64,000 bases of DNA from Schlegelella_A sp036496385 (GTDB lineage: Bacteria > Pseudomonadota > Gammaproteobacteria > Burkholderiales > Burkholderiaceae_C). This document shows, one piece after another, positions 33,644-41,816 of the stretch (position 1 is the stretch's first letter; each line of letters starts with the position of its first letter). The notes beneath the pieces were generated by a model. It made no database searches. It was not told where the DNA came from and saw only the letters and a program-made list of their open reading frames with translations. The stretch is taken from the NCBI GenBank assembly GCA_036496385.1, contig DASXLD010000110.1, positions 1 through 64,000 on the forward strand, in the 5' to 3' direction. Position numbers and translations under genes: made by a program.

Positions 33644-34534
33644 ATGCCTTTGCCGCCGCTCGAAACCACGCGCTACGAAGTCGACGACCACGGCATCGCG
33701 ACGATCACGCTCCACCGCCCCGACAAGCTCAACGCCTACAACGGGCAGATGCGCACCGAGATCGCCGCGCTGTTCGACGAGACCGACCGTGACGATGCCG
33801 TCCGCGTCGTCATCGTCACCGGCGCCGGCCGCGCCTTCTGCGCCGGCGCCGACCTGTCGTCGGGCGCCGACACCTTCGACCGCGAGGCGCCGCAGCGTCA
33901 GCCCTATCTCGAAAAGCTCCGCGTCGGCAGCGTCTATCGCGACGGCGGCGGCACCAACGCGCTGCGCATCTACGAGAGCCTGAAGCCGGTGATCGGCGCC
34001 ATCAACGGCGCCGCGGTCGGCATCGGCGCGACGATCCAGCTGCCGATGGACATCCGCATGGCGTCGACCGCGGCGCGCTTCGGCTTCGTCTTCGCGCGCC
34101 GCGGCATCACGCTCGAGGCAGCATCGTCATGGTTCCTGCCGCGCCTGGTCGGCATGCAGACGGCGCTCGAGTGGTGCATGACCGGCCGCGTCTTCGGCGC
34201 CGACGAAGCGCACGCGCGCGGCCTCGTGCGCTCGCTGCACGCGCCCGACGAGCTGCTGCCCGCAGCGCGCGCGCTGGCGCGCGAGATCGCCGACAACGCG
34301 GCGCCGGTCTCGGTGGCGCTCACGCGGCAGATGCTGTGGCGGTTGTCGGCGGCACCGCATCCGATGGCTGCGCATCGCGTCGACAGCCGCTCGATCCAGT
34401 CGCGCGGGCAATCGGCCGACGTTCGCGAGGGCATCGGCGCGTTCCTCGAGAAGCGGCCGGCGGTGTTCCCGGATCGGGTGTCGACGGACATGCCGGCGTT
34501 CTTTCCCTGGTGGGACGAGCCGACGTTCGAGTGA
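33644..34534 (+). CDS. Enoyl-CoA hydratase/isomerase (crotonase) family protein
   Basis: A 296-residue crotonase. The acyl-CoA oxyanion hole is formed by AFCAGADLSSG and AAVGIGATIQLPMDIRMAS, and the FARRGITLEAASSWFLPRLVG segment holds the candidate catalytic glutamate. The ATG at 33644 is preceded by GGAGGAG. The protein is about 30 residues longer than typical EchA owing to the C-terminus. The substrate acyl-CoA cannot be named. No other beta-oxidation genes are adjacent. Confidence 0.88.
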   Translation: MPLPPLETTRYEVDDHGIATITLHRPDKLNAYNGQMRTEIAALFDETDRDDAVRVVIVTGAGRAFCAGADLSSGADTFDREAPQRQPYLEKLRVGSVYRDGGGTNALRIYESLKPVIGAINGAAVGIGATIQLPMDIRMASTAARFGFVFARRGITLEAASSWFLPRLVGMQTALEWCMTGRVFGADEAHARGLVRSLHAPDELLPAARALAREIADNAAPVSVALTRQMLWRLSAAPHPMAAHRVDSRSIQSRGQSADVREGIGAFLEKRPAVFPDRVSTDMPAFFPWWDEPTFE

Positions 34535-34559
34535 GGCGACTGGGCCGACGATCAGCGCA

Positions 34560-34766
34560 TCAGCGCGCCCGCCCGCCGAGCAGGCGCGCCGGCAGGAACA
34601 GGAGGGCGCGCAACAGCGCGAACAGCGCTTCGAACGTGATCCCGATCAGCCGAAACGGCAGGGTCAGCAGCCAGAGCAGCGGCCACAGCACCAGCGCCGC
34701 GAGCGCGAGCGGCCAGCACAGGACGAACAGCAGACACCACGCCACGAGGCCGAGCAGGAACTTCAT
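34560..34766 (-). CDS. Small hydrophobic membrane protein
   Basis: A 68-residue protein made almost wholly of two hydrophobic helices rich in leucine and tryptophan (LLGLVAWCLLFVLCWPLALAAL, LWPLLWLLTLPF), ending in Arg-rich residues. It starts 11 bp downstream of the PspC-domain gene, so the two form an operon. I do not recognise a family. A role with PspC in membrane stress is speculative. Confidence 0.6.
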   Translation of the reverse strand: MKFLLGLVAWCLLFVLCWPLALAALVLWPLLWLLTLPFRLIGITFEALFALLRALLFLPARLLGGRAR

Positions 34767-34777
34767 GGCCGCCGGCC

Positions 34778-35137
34778 TCAACTTGCGCGGAAGGAGCCGG
34801 CGCCGGCGTCGGCGACGCCGTCTTCCACCGGCACCAGGATCCAGAGCAAGACATAGGCGATGACGCCGGTGCCGCAGAGTGCGAGCGCGACGAAGATCAG
34901 CCGCCACAACCACGCGGGCAGGCCGGACATCGGCGCGAGGCCGCCGCACACGCCGCCGAGCCAGCGGTCGCCGCGGCTGCGGCGCAAGGCGCGCACCCAG
35001 CGCCCGACGGCATCGGTACCGGCGTGCGAAGAGTCGTCACCGAGGGCGCGCGCCTTCGCCCTCGCGAACTCGGCGTCGGAGAGGGCGCCGCTGCGGTGCA
35101 GCGCAGCGAGGCGTTCGAGATCGTCGGCAAGGCCCAT
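34778..35137 (-). CDS. PspC-domain protein with N-terminal SHOCT-like motif
   Basis: A 119-residue protein. The N-terminal 30 residues, LERLAALHRSGALSDAEFARAKARAL, are a SHOCT-type short helical motif. Residues 55-110 are a PspC domain: WLGGVCGGLAPMSGLPAWLWRLIFVALALCGTG with one membrane helix and YVLLWILVP. PspC proteins act in envelope-stress sensing with PspA/B. No other psp gene is in the window. Linked downstream to the small membrane protein. Confidence 0.8.
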   Translation of the reverse strand: MGLADDLERLAALHRSGALSDAEFARAKARALGDDSSHAGTDAVGRWVRALRRSRGDRWLGGVCGGLAPMSGLPAWLWRLIFVALALCGTGVIAYVLLWILVPVEDGVADAGAGSFRAS

Positions 35138-35406
35138 CGCGTCTTCTCCCGGGTGGCGATGAGTGCAATCTAGTGATGGCGAGCCGCGGCGACAAGGGGG
35201 CCGCGACGAACTGAAGGCGGCGCCGCATGAAGCGCACGCGGGGCCGACCGGCCGCGTCACCATGAGCGCGACCCGGGGGACTTCTCCCGAGTCGCCGGCG
35301 ACTCTTTCGGCACACTTACGGCGTCTCCGCGCAGCCGGCACGTCATATGCCCTGCACGACGAGATCGGGGCGCCAGCCGCCCGCGAAGGAGCCAAGGAGC
35401 AATGCC

Positions 35407-36069
35407 ATGATCCTCGCAAGACTCGTCGCCGTCGCCGCGCTCGCGGCGTTCGGCTACTGGCTGAAGAAGCAGCTCGGCCCGGGCAGCGGCCGCGGCCCGG
35501 GCGAGCTTTCGTACGTGCAGGACTCGATCGACATCGACGTGCCGATCAGCACCGCCTACAACCAGTGGACGCAGTTCGAGGAGTTCCCGAATTTCATGCG
35601 CGACGTCGTGGAAGTGCGCCAGATCGACGACACCCATCTCTACTGGCGCGCCGTGATCGCCGGCAACCCGGTCGAGTGGGACGCCGAGATCACGACCCAG
35701 ATCCCCGACCGCCGCATCTCGTGGCGAAGCACGAGCGGGCCGACGAGCTCGGGCGCGGTGACGTTCGACCGCGTCACCGACCGCCGCACCCGCGTCACGC
35801 TGCGGATGTCGTACCGCGCCCCCGGCATCGCCCAGAAAGTCGGCGACGCGCTCGGCGCCGTGCGGATGGAGCTCGTCACCAACCTGCACCGCTTCGCCGA
35901 GTTCATCCAGAGCCGCCAGCACGAGACCGGCGCCTGGCGCGGCACCGTGCGCGGCGGCACGCCGGAGCTCGGCAGCGGCGACGCAGCGGCGGCGAGCGAC
36001 GTCGTCGACAACACGGCGAACCCGGTCGCTAAGACGATCGCCGGCAACACCGGCGAGACGACGCGCTGA
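35407..36069 (+). CDS. SRPBCC-superfamily (cyclase/dehydrase-like) protein, membrane-anchored
   Basis: A 220-residue protein with an N-terminal hydrophobic anchor (ARLVAVAALAAFGYWL) and a START-like SRPBCC domain from about residue 37 (DSIDIDVPISTAYNQWTQFEEFPNFM, RISWRSTSG, RVTLRMSYRAP). Proteins of this group are often called polyketide cyclase/dehydrase family but are usually stress-associated lipid/ligand binders. The C-terminal 30 residues are low-complexity and likely disordered. The ATG at 35407 follows AAGGAG. The ligand is unknown. Confidence 0.82.
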   Translation: MILARLVAVAALAAFGYWLKKQLGPGSGRGPGELSYVQDSIDIDVPISTAYNQWTQFEEFPNFMRDVVEVRQIDDTHLYWRAVIAGNPVEWDAEITTQIPDRRISWRSTSGPTSSGAVTFDRVTDRRTRVTLRMSYRAPGIAQKVGDALGAVRMELVTNLHRFAEFIQSRQHETGAWRGTVRGGTPELGSGDAAAASDVVDNTANPVAKTIAGNTGETTR

Positions 36070-36071
36070 CG

Positions 36072-36108
36072 CGCGGCGACGACCGTCACCGATCGTGACG
36101 TCGCCGCG
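36072..36108 (+). terminator. Two-part hairpin after the SRPBCC gene
   Basis: An outer 8-bp stem (CGCGGCGA / TCGCCGCG) with a 4-base bulge continues into an inner 6-bp stem (CGTCAC / GTGACG) around a 5-base loop, directly after the TGA at 36067-36069 and before the convergent oxidoreductase end at 36183. It lacks a T-tract but is a strong structure. Confidence 0.45.
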
Positions 36109-36182
36109 GCGAGCAACATCGGCTGTTGTCGCGCCGTCGCACGCCGTCGCGCGCTGACGGCGCGCACGACGCGCAGCGTGCA

Positions 36183-37304
36183 TCAGAGGCCGAGCCGGCG
36201 CGCCGCTTCGGCGGCGATCGCCAGGCTCGCCGTCAACCCCGGCGACTCGATTCCGTAGAGATTCATCAGCCCGGCGACGCTGTGGACCTCGGGCCCTTGC
36301 AGCAGGAAGTCGCGCACCGGCTCGCCGGGACCTTGCAGCTTCGGCCGCACGCCGCTGTACGCCGGCGCGAGCGAGCCGTCGCGAAGCGCCGGCCAATAGC
36401 GGCGGATCGCGGCGTAGAACAGGTCGCCGCGCGCCGGGTCGACGGCGTACTCGATCGCCTCGGGCGGCGTGTCGAGTGCGAGCCATTCGACATCGGGGCC
36501 GAAGCGCGCCTGACCGGCGAGGTCGAGCGTCAGGTGGACGCCGAGTCCGCCCGGCTCGGGCACCGGATAGACGAGATGCGCGAACGGTGAGCGGCCGGCG
36601 AGCGCGTAGTAGTTGCCCTTCGCGAAGCGCTGGCGCGGGATGTGCGCCGCGTCGAGGCCGTCGATCCGGCGCGCGAGCGACGGCGCGAAGAGGCCGGCGG
36701 CGTTGACGAGGATTCGCGCCGCGAGCGCGAGCGGCTCGGCGCCGCCGATCTTCACCACGAAGCCTTCGCGCGTCGCCGTCGCGCTCTCGAGCGGCGAGCG
36801 CAGCACGAGCGCACCGCCGGCGTTCTCGAGGTCGCCGAGGTAGGCGAGCATCAGCGCGTGGCTGTCGACGATGCCGGTCACGGTCGAGAGCAGCGCGGCG
36901 CTTGCGTTCAGCGCCGGCTCGAGCGCGCGCACGTCGGCGCCGGCCAGCCAGCGCAGGCCCTCGACGCCGTTGGCAAGCGCGCGCTGCTCGATCGTGCGCA
37001 AGGTCTCGGCCTGCGCCGGCGTCGTCGCGACGATGAGCTTGCCGCAGCGCCGGTGGCCGACGCCGCGCGATTCGCAGTACGGATAGAGCAGGCGCCGGCC
37101 GGCGACGCACAGCGTCGCCTTCAGCGACCCCGGCGCGTCGTAGATGCCGGCGTGGACGACCTCGCTGTTGCGCGAGCTGGTGCCGTTGCCGATGCCGTCG
37201 GTGGCCTCGATGACGATCGTCTCGAGCCCGCGCAGCGCGAGCTCGCGCGCGCACGCGAGCCCGATCGCCCCGGCGCCGACGACGATGGCATCGACGCGGT
37301 CCAT
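36183..37304 (-). CDS. FAD-dependent oxidoreductase (L-2-hydroxyglutarate oxidase-like, DAO family)
   Basis: A 373-residue D-amino-acid-oxidase-fold flavoprotein. The dinucleotide motif is VVGAGAIGLACARELALRG, then SSRNSEVVHAGIYDAPGSLKATLC, which is characteristic of LhgO/L2HGDH-like enzymes, followed by RILVNAAGLFAPSLA and a C-terminal NLYGIESPGLTASLAIA. The ATG at 37304 follows near-consensus ribosome bases. Members oxidise 2-hydroxy acids or glycerol-3-phosphate and reduce quinone; the substrate here is likely a 2-hydroxy acid. It is a single gene. Confidence 0.85.
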   Translation of the reverse strand: MDRVDAIVVGAGAIGLACARELALRGLETIVIEATDGIGNGTSSRNSEVVHAGIYDAPGSLKATLCVAGRRLLYPYCESRGVGHRRCGKLIVATTPAQAETLRTIEQRALANGVEGLRWLAGADVRALEPALNASAALLSTVTGIVDSHALMLAYLGDLENAGGALVLRSPLESATATREGFVVKIGGAEPLALAARILVNAAGLFAPSLARRIDGLDAAHIPRQRFAKGNYYALAGRSPFAHLVYPVPEPGGLGVHLTLDLAGQARFGPDVEWLALDTPPEAIEYAVDPARGDLFYAAIRRYWPALRDGSLAPAYSGVRPKLQGPGEPVRDFLLQGPEVHSVAGLMNLYGIESPGLTASLAIAAEAARRLGL

Positions 37305-37451
37305 CTCTTGCTCGTTCTCCTGCGCTGATGATCTTGTCGCGGCCTTCAGGGCGGCGATCGATGATTCTCCACAACCGCGGTCGGCGGGTGACCTTCGACC
37401 CGCGCCGGCGGTGGCCCTCGCGCCGGACCCGCGCGGGCAGACAATCGCGCG

Positions 37452-37715
37452 ATGGACGACGCCCGCGAAGCCGCGCCGCCGCTGCCCGATCGCCTTTCGG
37501 TCGACCCGCGCAGCGCCTATCACGTCGCCGCCGTGTTCGAGCACGGCGTCGGCATCCGCCTCAACGGCAAGGAGCGCCACGACGTCGAGGAATACTGCAT
37601 CAGCGAAGGCTGGATCAAGGTGCCCGCCGGCAAGACGGTCGACCGCAAGGGCCGGCCGCTGCTGATCACGCTGAAGGGCAAGGTCGAGGCGTACTACCGG
37701 CTGCCACCGGCGTAG
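37452..37715 (+). CDS. DUF3297 family protein
   Basis: An 87-residue protein of DUF3297: LPDRLSVDPRSAYH, GVGIRLNGKERHDVEEYCISEGWIKV and GRPLLITLKGKVEAYYR are the conserved segments over nearly the full length. It is small, cytoplasmic and of unknown function. The ATG at 37452 is the only reasonable start. Confidence 0.85.
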   Translation: MDDAREAAPPLPDRLSVDPRSAYHVAAVFEHGVGIRLNGKERHDVEEYCISEGWIKVPAGKTVDRKGRPLLITLKGKVEAYYRLPPA

Positions 37716-37852
37716 CGGCCGGGCGGCTGCCCTCCTGCGAAGCGCCGGCTCCGGACCGCCGCCTGTTGAAACTTCGTCCTGCGTCGCTGCGCCCCGCGGC
37801 ATACATTTGGCAAAGCCGGCGCGGCCGCTGCCACCATTGCAGGAGAACTCGG

Positions 37853-37981
37853 ATGCAGAGACGAGCGTGGAGATCGTTGATCGTTGCCGGCGCGGCGCCG
37901 TTCGCCGCTGCGGTGCCGGCGCAGACCCAGGCACCGGCGACCAGGACGCAGCAGCGTGCAAGGCGGGGGCCGCGCTCGTGA
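37853..37981 (+). CDS. Short ORF encoding a signal-peptide-like leader (uncertain)
   Basis: A 42-residue frame with a good AGGAG ribosome site, starting MQRRAWRSLIVAGAAPFAAAVPAQ, which has the form of a signal peptide, followed by a basic tail that looks non-native. A second frame over the end reads GDQDAAACKAGAALVK before a stop at 37984-37986. This may be a genuine small exported peptide, or the frame-shifted remnant of one. The next gene starts within a few bases of its stop. Confidence 0.3.
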   Translation: MQRRAWRSLIVAGAAPFAAAVPAQTQAPATRTQQRARRGPRS

Positions 37982-37982
37982 A

Positions 37983-39142
37983 GTGAGCTCGCCGCGCGGC
38001 CCGCGCGGCACTGCGCTCGCCGCGGCCTGCCTCGCGGCAGCAGCGGCGCACGCGCAGGCGCCGGGCGTGCTCGCGGTCGCGTTCGATTCGCCGCGCTGGG
38101 AGCTCGAAGGCAATGCCAAGCGAACGAGCGTCCAGGGCCGCGACTGCCTGATGCTCGACGGCGCCGCGGCGCTCGTCAAGGGCTTCGAGCTGCGCGACGG
38201 CGTCGTCGATGTCGACGTCGTGACCTCGGCGCGGCGTGGCTTCTTCGGCCTCCAGTTTCGCGTCGCAGACGACGGCGCGAACTCGGAGTGGGTCTATCTG
38301 CGCCAGCACAAGTCGGGCCTGCCCGACGCGATGCAGTACACGCCGGTGCTCAACACCGGCCTCAACTGGCAGCTCTTCAGCGGGCCGGGATTCACCGCCG
38401 CGGTCGACATTCCACGCGACGAGTGGTTTCACCTCCGGCTCGAGGTCATCGGCGCGCAGGCGAAGCTCTTCGTCAAGGACATGGCGTGGCCGGCGCTCGT
38501 CATGGACGATCTGAAGAGCGGCATCCAGCGCGGCCAGCTCGGCCTCGCCGCGCTCACCGGCGAGACGTGCTTCGCCAACTTCCAGTCCGCACGACGGCCG
38601 ATGCCGCGTGGCAGCGCCACCCGCCGCCGACGCCGCCGGGAACGATCGTCCGCTGGAGCCTCTCGCCGGCGTTCGACGCGCTCGCACGCAACCTCGAGCG
38701 CCCGCTCGCGCCGGCCGAGATCGTGCAGATCCGCTGGCAGGACGTCGACGCCGAGCCGCCGGGGCTCGTCCTCGTCAACCGCTACCGCGAGAGCCCGCAT
38801 CCGCGCGTCTCGTTCGCCACCGACTGGACGAAGCGGCTCGAGCCGCAGCCCGGCATGAAGGTCGTCTACGCGCGCGCGCTGATCGAGTCCGATCGCGAGC
38901 AGGTGAAGAAGCTCGCGATCGGCTACAGCGACGACGTCAGCGTGTTTCTGAACGGCGCCATCCTCTACCGCGGCCGCAGCGCGCAGAACTTCCGCGACCC
39001 GGCGTTTCTCGGCATCGTCGATGCCGAGAACGACGCCGTCTACCTGCCGTTGCGAAAGGGCAGCAACGAGCTCGTCCTCGCGGTGAGCGAGCTCGGCGGC
39101 GGCTGGGGCTTCATCTGCCGGCTCGGCGACGTCGCGCCCTGA
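37983..39142 (+). pseudogene. Frameshifted gene for a secreted two-domain protein (LamG/DUF1080-like part)
   Basis: Two overlapping frames encode one protein. Frame 1, from GTG 37983, reads a signal peptide (ALAAACLAAAAAHAQ) and a jelly-roll-like concanavalin/3-keto-disaccharide-hydrolase-like domain (GFFGLQFRVADDG, NSEWVYLRQHKSG, EWFHLRLEVIGAQAKLFV, GQLGLAALTGETCFANFQ). From about 38590 it degenerates to Arg/Ser-rich nonsense and ends at 38858. Frame 2 continues sense from VRTTADAAW through a second beta domain (KLAIGYSDDVSVFLNG, AQNFRDPAFLGIV) to a stop at 39140-39142. Restoring one G after TTCCAG (about 38585) would join FANFQ to VRTTADAAW exactly. It could be a real lesion or a sequencing/assembly error. 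Confidence 0.72.
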
Positions 39143-39158
39143 GCTGGCAGTCGCGTCA

Positions 39159-39180
39159 GCCGCGCTGGTCGCAGCGCGGC
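39159..39180 (+). terminator. Perfect 8-bp GC hairpin between convergent genes
   Basis: GCCGCGCT-N6-AGCGCGGC sits 17 bp after the frameshifted gene's stop and 4 bp before the convergent Bug receptor's stop at 39185. No T-run follows; a bidirectional terminator is likely from the position. Confidence 0.45.
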
Positions 39181-39184
39181 GCCG

Positions 39185-40153
39185 TCACTCGACCTTGGCG
39201 CCCGACAAGACGACGACCTTCTCCCACTTCGCCGTCTCGGCCGCGATCACCTTGCCGAACTCTTCGGCCGTTCCCGGGATCGGCTTGCCGCCGAGCTCGG
39301 CGAGGCGGGCGCGCATCTTCGGATCGGCGAGGGCGCGGTTCACTTCCGCGTTGACTTTCTCGATCACGTCCTTCGGCGTGTTCTTCGGCATGCCGATGCC
39401 GAACCACGCGGTTGCCTCGTAGCCGGGCACCGTCTCGGCGACGGTCGGCACGTCGGGCAGCGACGGCTCGCGCTCGGCCGACGTCACCCCGAGCGCGCGC
39501 AGCTTGCCGCTCTTGATGTGGCCGATCGACGACGGCAGGTTGTCGAAGATGACGTCGACCTGGCCGCCGATGAGGTCGCTCAACGCCGGCCCCGCGCCCT
39601 TGTACGGCACGTGCAGCATGTTGCAGCCGGTCATCGACTTGAAGAGCTCGCCCGAAAGGTGCACCGACGTCCCGCTGCCCGACGACGCCATGTTGATCTT
39701 GCCCGGGTTGGCCTTGCAGTAGGCGATGAACTCGGCGACGGTCTTCACCGGCAGCTTCGGCGTCACCTCCATCACGTTGGGCGTGCGCACGAGCCCCGCC
39801 ACCGGCGCGATGTCGCGGATGAAGTTGAACGTCAGATTCTTGTAGAGCGTCGCATTGATGCCGTTGGCCGGGTTGACGAGCAGCATCGTGTAGCCGTCGG
39901 GGGCCGCGTTGACGACCGCCTGGACACCGAGGTTGTTGCCGGCGCCGGGCTTGTTCTCGATGATGAACGACTGCCCCATGTGCTCGCTGAGCCACTGGGC
40001 GATGATGCGCGCGAGTACGTCGGTCGTGCCGCCCGGCGGATACGGAACGACCCACGTCACCGGCCGGGTCGGATAGTCGGCGGCAAAAGCCGGCGCGCCG
40101 AAGCCGGCGAGCAAGAGCACGAGGATGGCGAGCAGGCGGGCCATGCGGGTCAC
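39185..40153 (-). CDS. Bug-family tripartite tricarboxylate transporter receptor
   Basis: A 322-residue Bug/TctC-type periplasmic receptor: signal peptide (LAILVLLLAGFGAPAFAA), YPTRPVTWVVPYPPGGTTDVLAR, IIENKPGAGNNLG, NAAPDGYTML, FKSMTGCNMLHVPYKGAGPALSDLIGGQVD. The GTG at 40153 has GGAGAC upstream at good spacing; an ATG at 40144 is an alternative. No TctA/TctB membrane genes are nearby, so it is an orphan receptor, common in Burkholderiales. The ligand is unknown, typically a carboxylate. Confidence 0.9.
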   Translation of the reverse strand: MTRMARLLAILVLLLAGFGAPAFAADYPTRPVTWVVPYPPGGTTDVLARIIAQWLSEHMGQSFIIENKPGAGNNLGVQAVVNAAPDGYTMLLVNPANGINATLYKNLTFNFIRDIAPVAGLVRTPNVMEVTPKLPVKTVAEFIAYCKANPGKINMASSGSGTSVHLSGELFKSMTGCNMLHVPYKGAGPALSDLIGGQVDVIFDNLPSSIGHIKSGKLRALGVTSAEREPSLPDVPTVAETVPGYEATAWFGIGMPKNTPKDVIEKVNAEVNRALADPKMRARLAELGGKPIPGTAEEFGKVIAAETAKWEKVVVLSGAKVE

Positions 40154-40296
40154 GATGTCTCCTTGGCTGGGCGCGACGACGATAGCGCACCCGTCTCGCC
40201 CGGGAGTCAGGCGCGAGTGCGGTGCTCGGGCATGCGAGGGCGAGGAGGGTCGCGTCGCACGGTCGACGCGCGGCGTCCGGCGGCCGCGCCGCCGGG

Positions 40297-40908
40297 TCAC
40301 ATCGTCGTGTCGCGGGCGGGGAGCTCGAGGCCGGCCGGGATCGTTCCCGCCCAGCTGCGCTCCATCAGCTCGTACTCGTCGAAGTTGGTGTCCGAGACCT
40401 CGGGAACCTGCGGGACTTCCCACTCGGCTTCGGCGGCCTCGCGTGCGGCGCGCGCCTCGGCGGCGGCCTTTTGCCCGCGCAGCTCTTCGACGATCGTCGT
40501 CAGCAGCGGCGAGGGCTCGGCGCAGTCGAGGATCTCGGCCTCGGTCAGCGCGCGATCGATGATCTTGAGCGGCAACGCCTCGACCCTTTCCCAGCCGCCG
40601 TTGCGCAGCTCGTCGTGCAGGATGAAAAGGTGGCGCACCGGCTGCGTCGCCGGATCGTGGATGAGAAGGCGGGCACCGATCTCGGCGCACTGCTGCATGA
40701 GGAGCGACAGCGCCGTCTCGGACTCGGTCGCGGCGCGCTTGGCGTCGGGCCCGGCGACGCGCTTTTGCTTGCGGTCGCGCTCGAGGCGGATCTGGCGGCC
40801 GAGGACATCGCGCACCCACTCGAGCGATCGGCGCTTGGCGGGCGGCGCCGTGCCGCGCTCAGTCGGCTCGGCGCGCGACTCCATGAACTTCGGCGACTTG
40901 GCGGACAT
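40297..40908 (-). CDS. Hypothetical charged helical protein
   Basis: A 203-residue protein that I do not recognise. It is highly charged, with a basic N-terminal third (SLEWVRDVLGRQIRLERDRKQKR), a middle with ALSLLMQQCAEIGARLLIHD and HLFILHDELRNGGWERVE, and an acidic, Glu-rich C-terminal third with an Ala/Glu helix. There is no signal peptide or membrane segment. The start at 40908 has only a weak ribosome site; a longer in-frame start exists upstream at 41181 but runs through the divergent promoter. Coding character is supported by residue composition and absence of a better frame. Confidence 0.6.
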   Translation of the reverse strand: MSAKSPKFMESRAEPTERGTAPPAKRRSLEWVRDVLGRQIRLERDRKQKRVAGPDAKRAATESETALSLLMQQCAEIGARLLIHDPATQPVRHLFILHDELRNGGWERVEALPLKIIDRALTEAEILDCAEPSPLLTTIVEELRGQKAAAEARAAREAAEAEWEVPQVPEVSDTNFDEYELMERSWAGTIPAGLELPARDTTM

Positions 40909-41156
40909 GCGCTTGCCTTGCTCGTGGTCGGGGTTCGACTTCCGTCGTTTCGGCGTTCCATCGAGTGCGCTTGAGCCCGCACGTCGCCCGGACCCGTCGG
41001 GAGCGGCTCCGAACGTGCGAATCTTGGCGACTTCGGGATCCGCTCGTTGCCGCGCGGGGGATGCGCGTAGCCGCGGCGCGGTCTCGCGCGGCCGCCGCGA
41101 CGGCCGCTGTCGCACACTAGGGGATCGTCGCCAAGACGAAGCGAAGGAACCCCGGG

Positions 41157-41816
41157 ATGGCGAAGGTCCGAGTTGCCGCATTCAGTGTTTCGCTCGACGG
41201 CTACGGCGCCGGCCGCGAGCAGAGCCTCGCAGCGCCGCTCGGGCGCGGCGGCGAGAAGGTGCACGCGTGGGCATGGCCGACGCGGACGTTCCAGGCGATG
41301 TTCGGCAACGGCGGCGGCACCACCGGCGTCGACGAGCAATTCGCGGCGCAAAGCTTCGCCAACGTCGGCGCCTGGATCCTCGGCCGCAACATGTTCGGGC
41401 CGGTGCGCGGCCCTTGGCCCGACGAATCGTGGCGCGGCTGGTGGGGCGAGACGCCGCCGTATCACACGCCTGTCTTCGTGCTGACGCACCATGCCCGCGC
41501 TCCGCTCGCGATGGCAGGCGGCACGACCTTTCACTTCGTCACCGACGGCATCGAGGCAGCGCTCGAGCGCGCGCTCGCTGCCGCCGGCGGCCGCGACGTG
41601 CGGATCGGCGGCGGCGTCGCGACGATCCGGCAGTACCTGCGCGCCGGTCTCGTCGACGAGCTCCACCTCGCGCTGACGCCGGCGCTGCTCGGCGGCGGCG
41701 AGGCGCTGCTCGCCGACATCGATCTCGTCACGCTCGGCTTCGCCGTCGCCCGCCACGCGACGACGCCAGACGCGCTCCATGTCGTGCTGACGAAGGGCGC
41801 ACCGCAGCCGTCGTGA
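41157..41816 (+). CDS. Dihydrofolate reductase/RibD C-terminal family protein
   Basis: A 219-residue RibD_C/DHFR-fold protein: FSVSLDGYGAG at the first strand, GAWILGRNMFGPVRGPW, TPVFVLTHHAR, DVRIGGGVATIRQYLRAGLVDELHLALTPALLGGGEAL. This is the YwjB/YyaP-like group of NADPH-dependent reductases of unknown substrate. The ATG at 41157 is well placed. Its stop overlaps the ChaN gene start by 4 bp. Confidence 0.88.
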   Translation: MAKVRVAAFSVSLDGYGAGREQSLAAPLGRGGEKVHAWAWPTRTFQAMFGNGGGTTGVDEQFAAQSFANVGAWILGRNMFGPVRGPWPDESWRGWWGETPPYHTPVFVLTHHARAPLAMAGGTTFHFVTDGIEAALERALAAAGGRDVRIGGGVATIRQYLRAGLVDELHLALTPALLGGGEALLADIDLVTLGFAVARHATTPDALHVVLTKGAPQPS

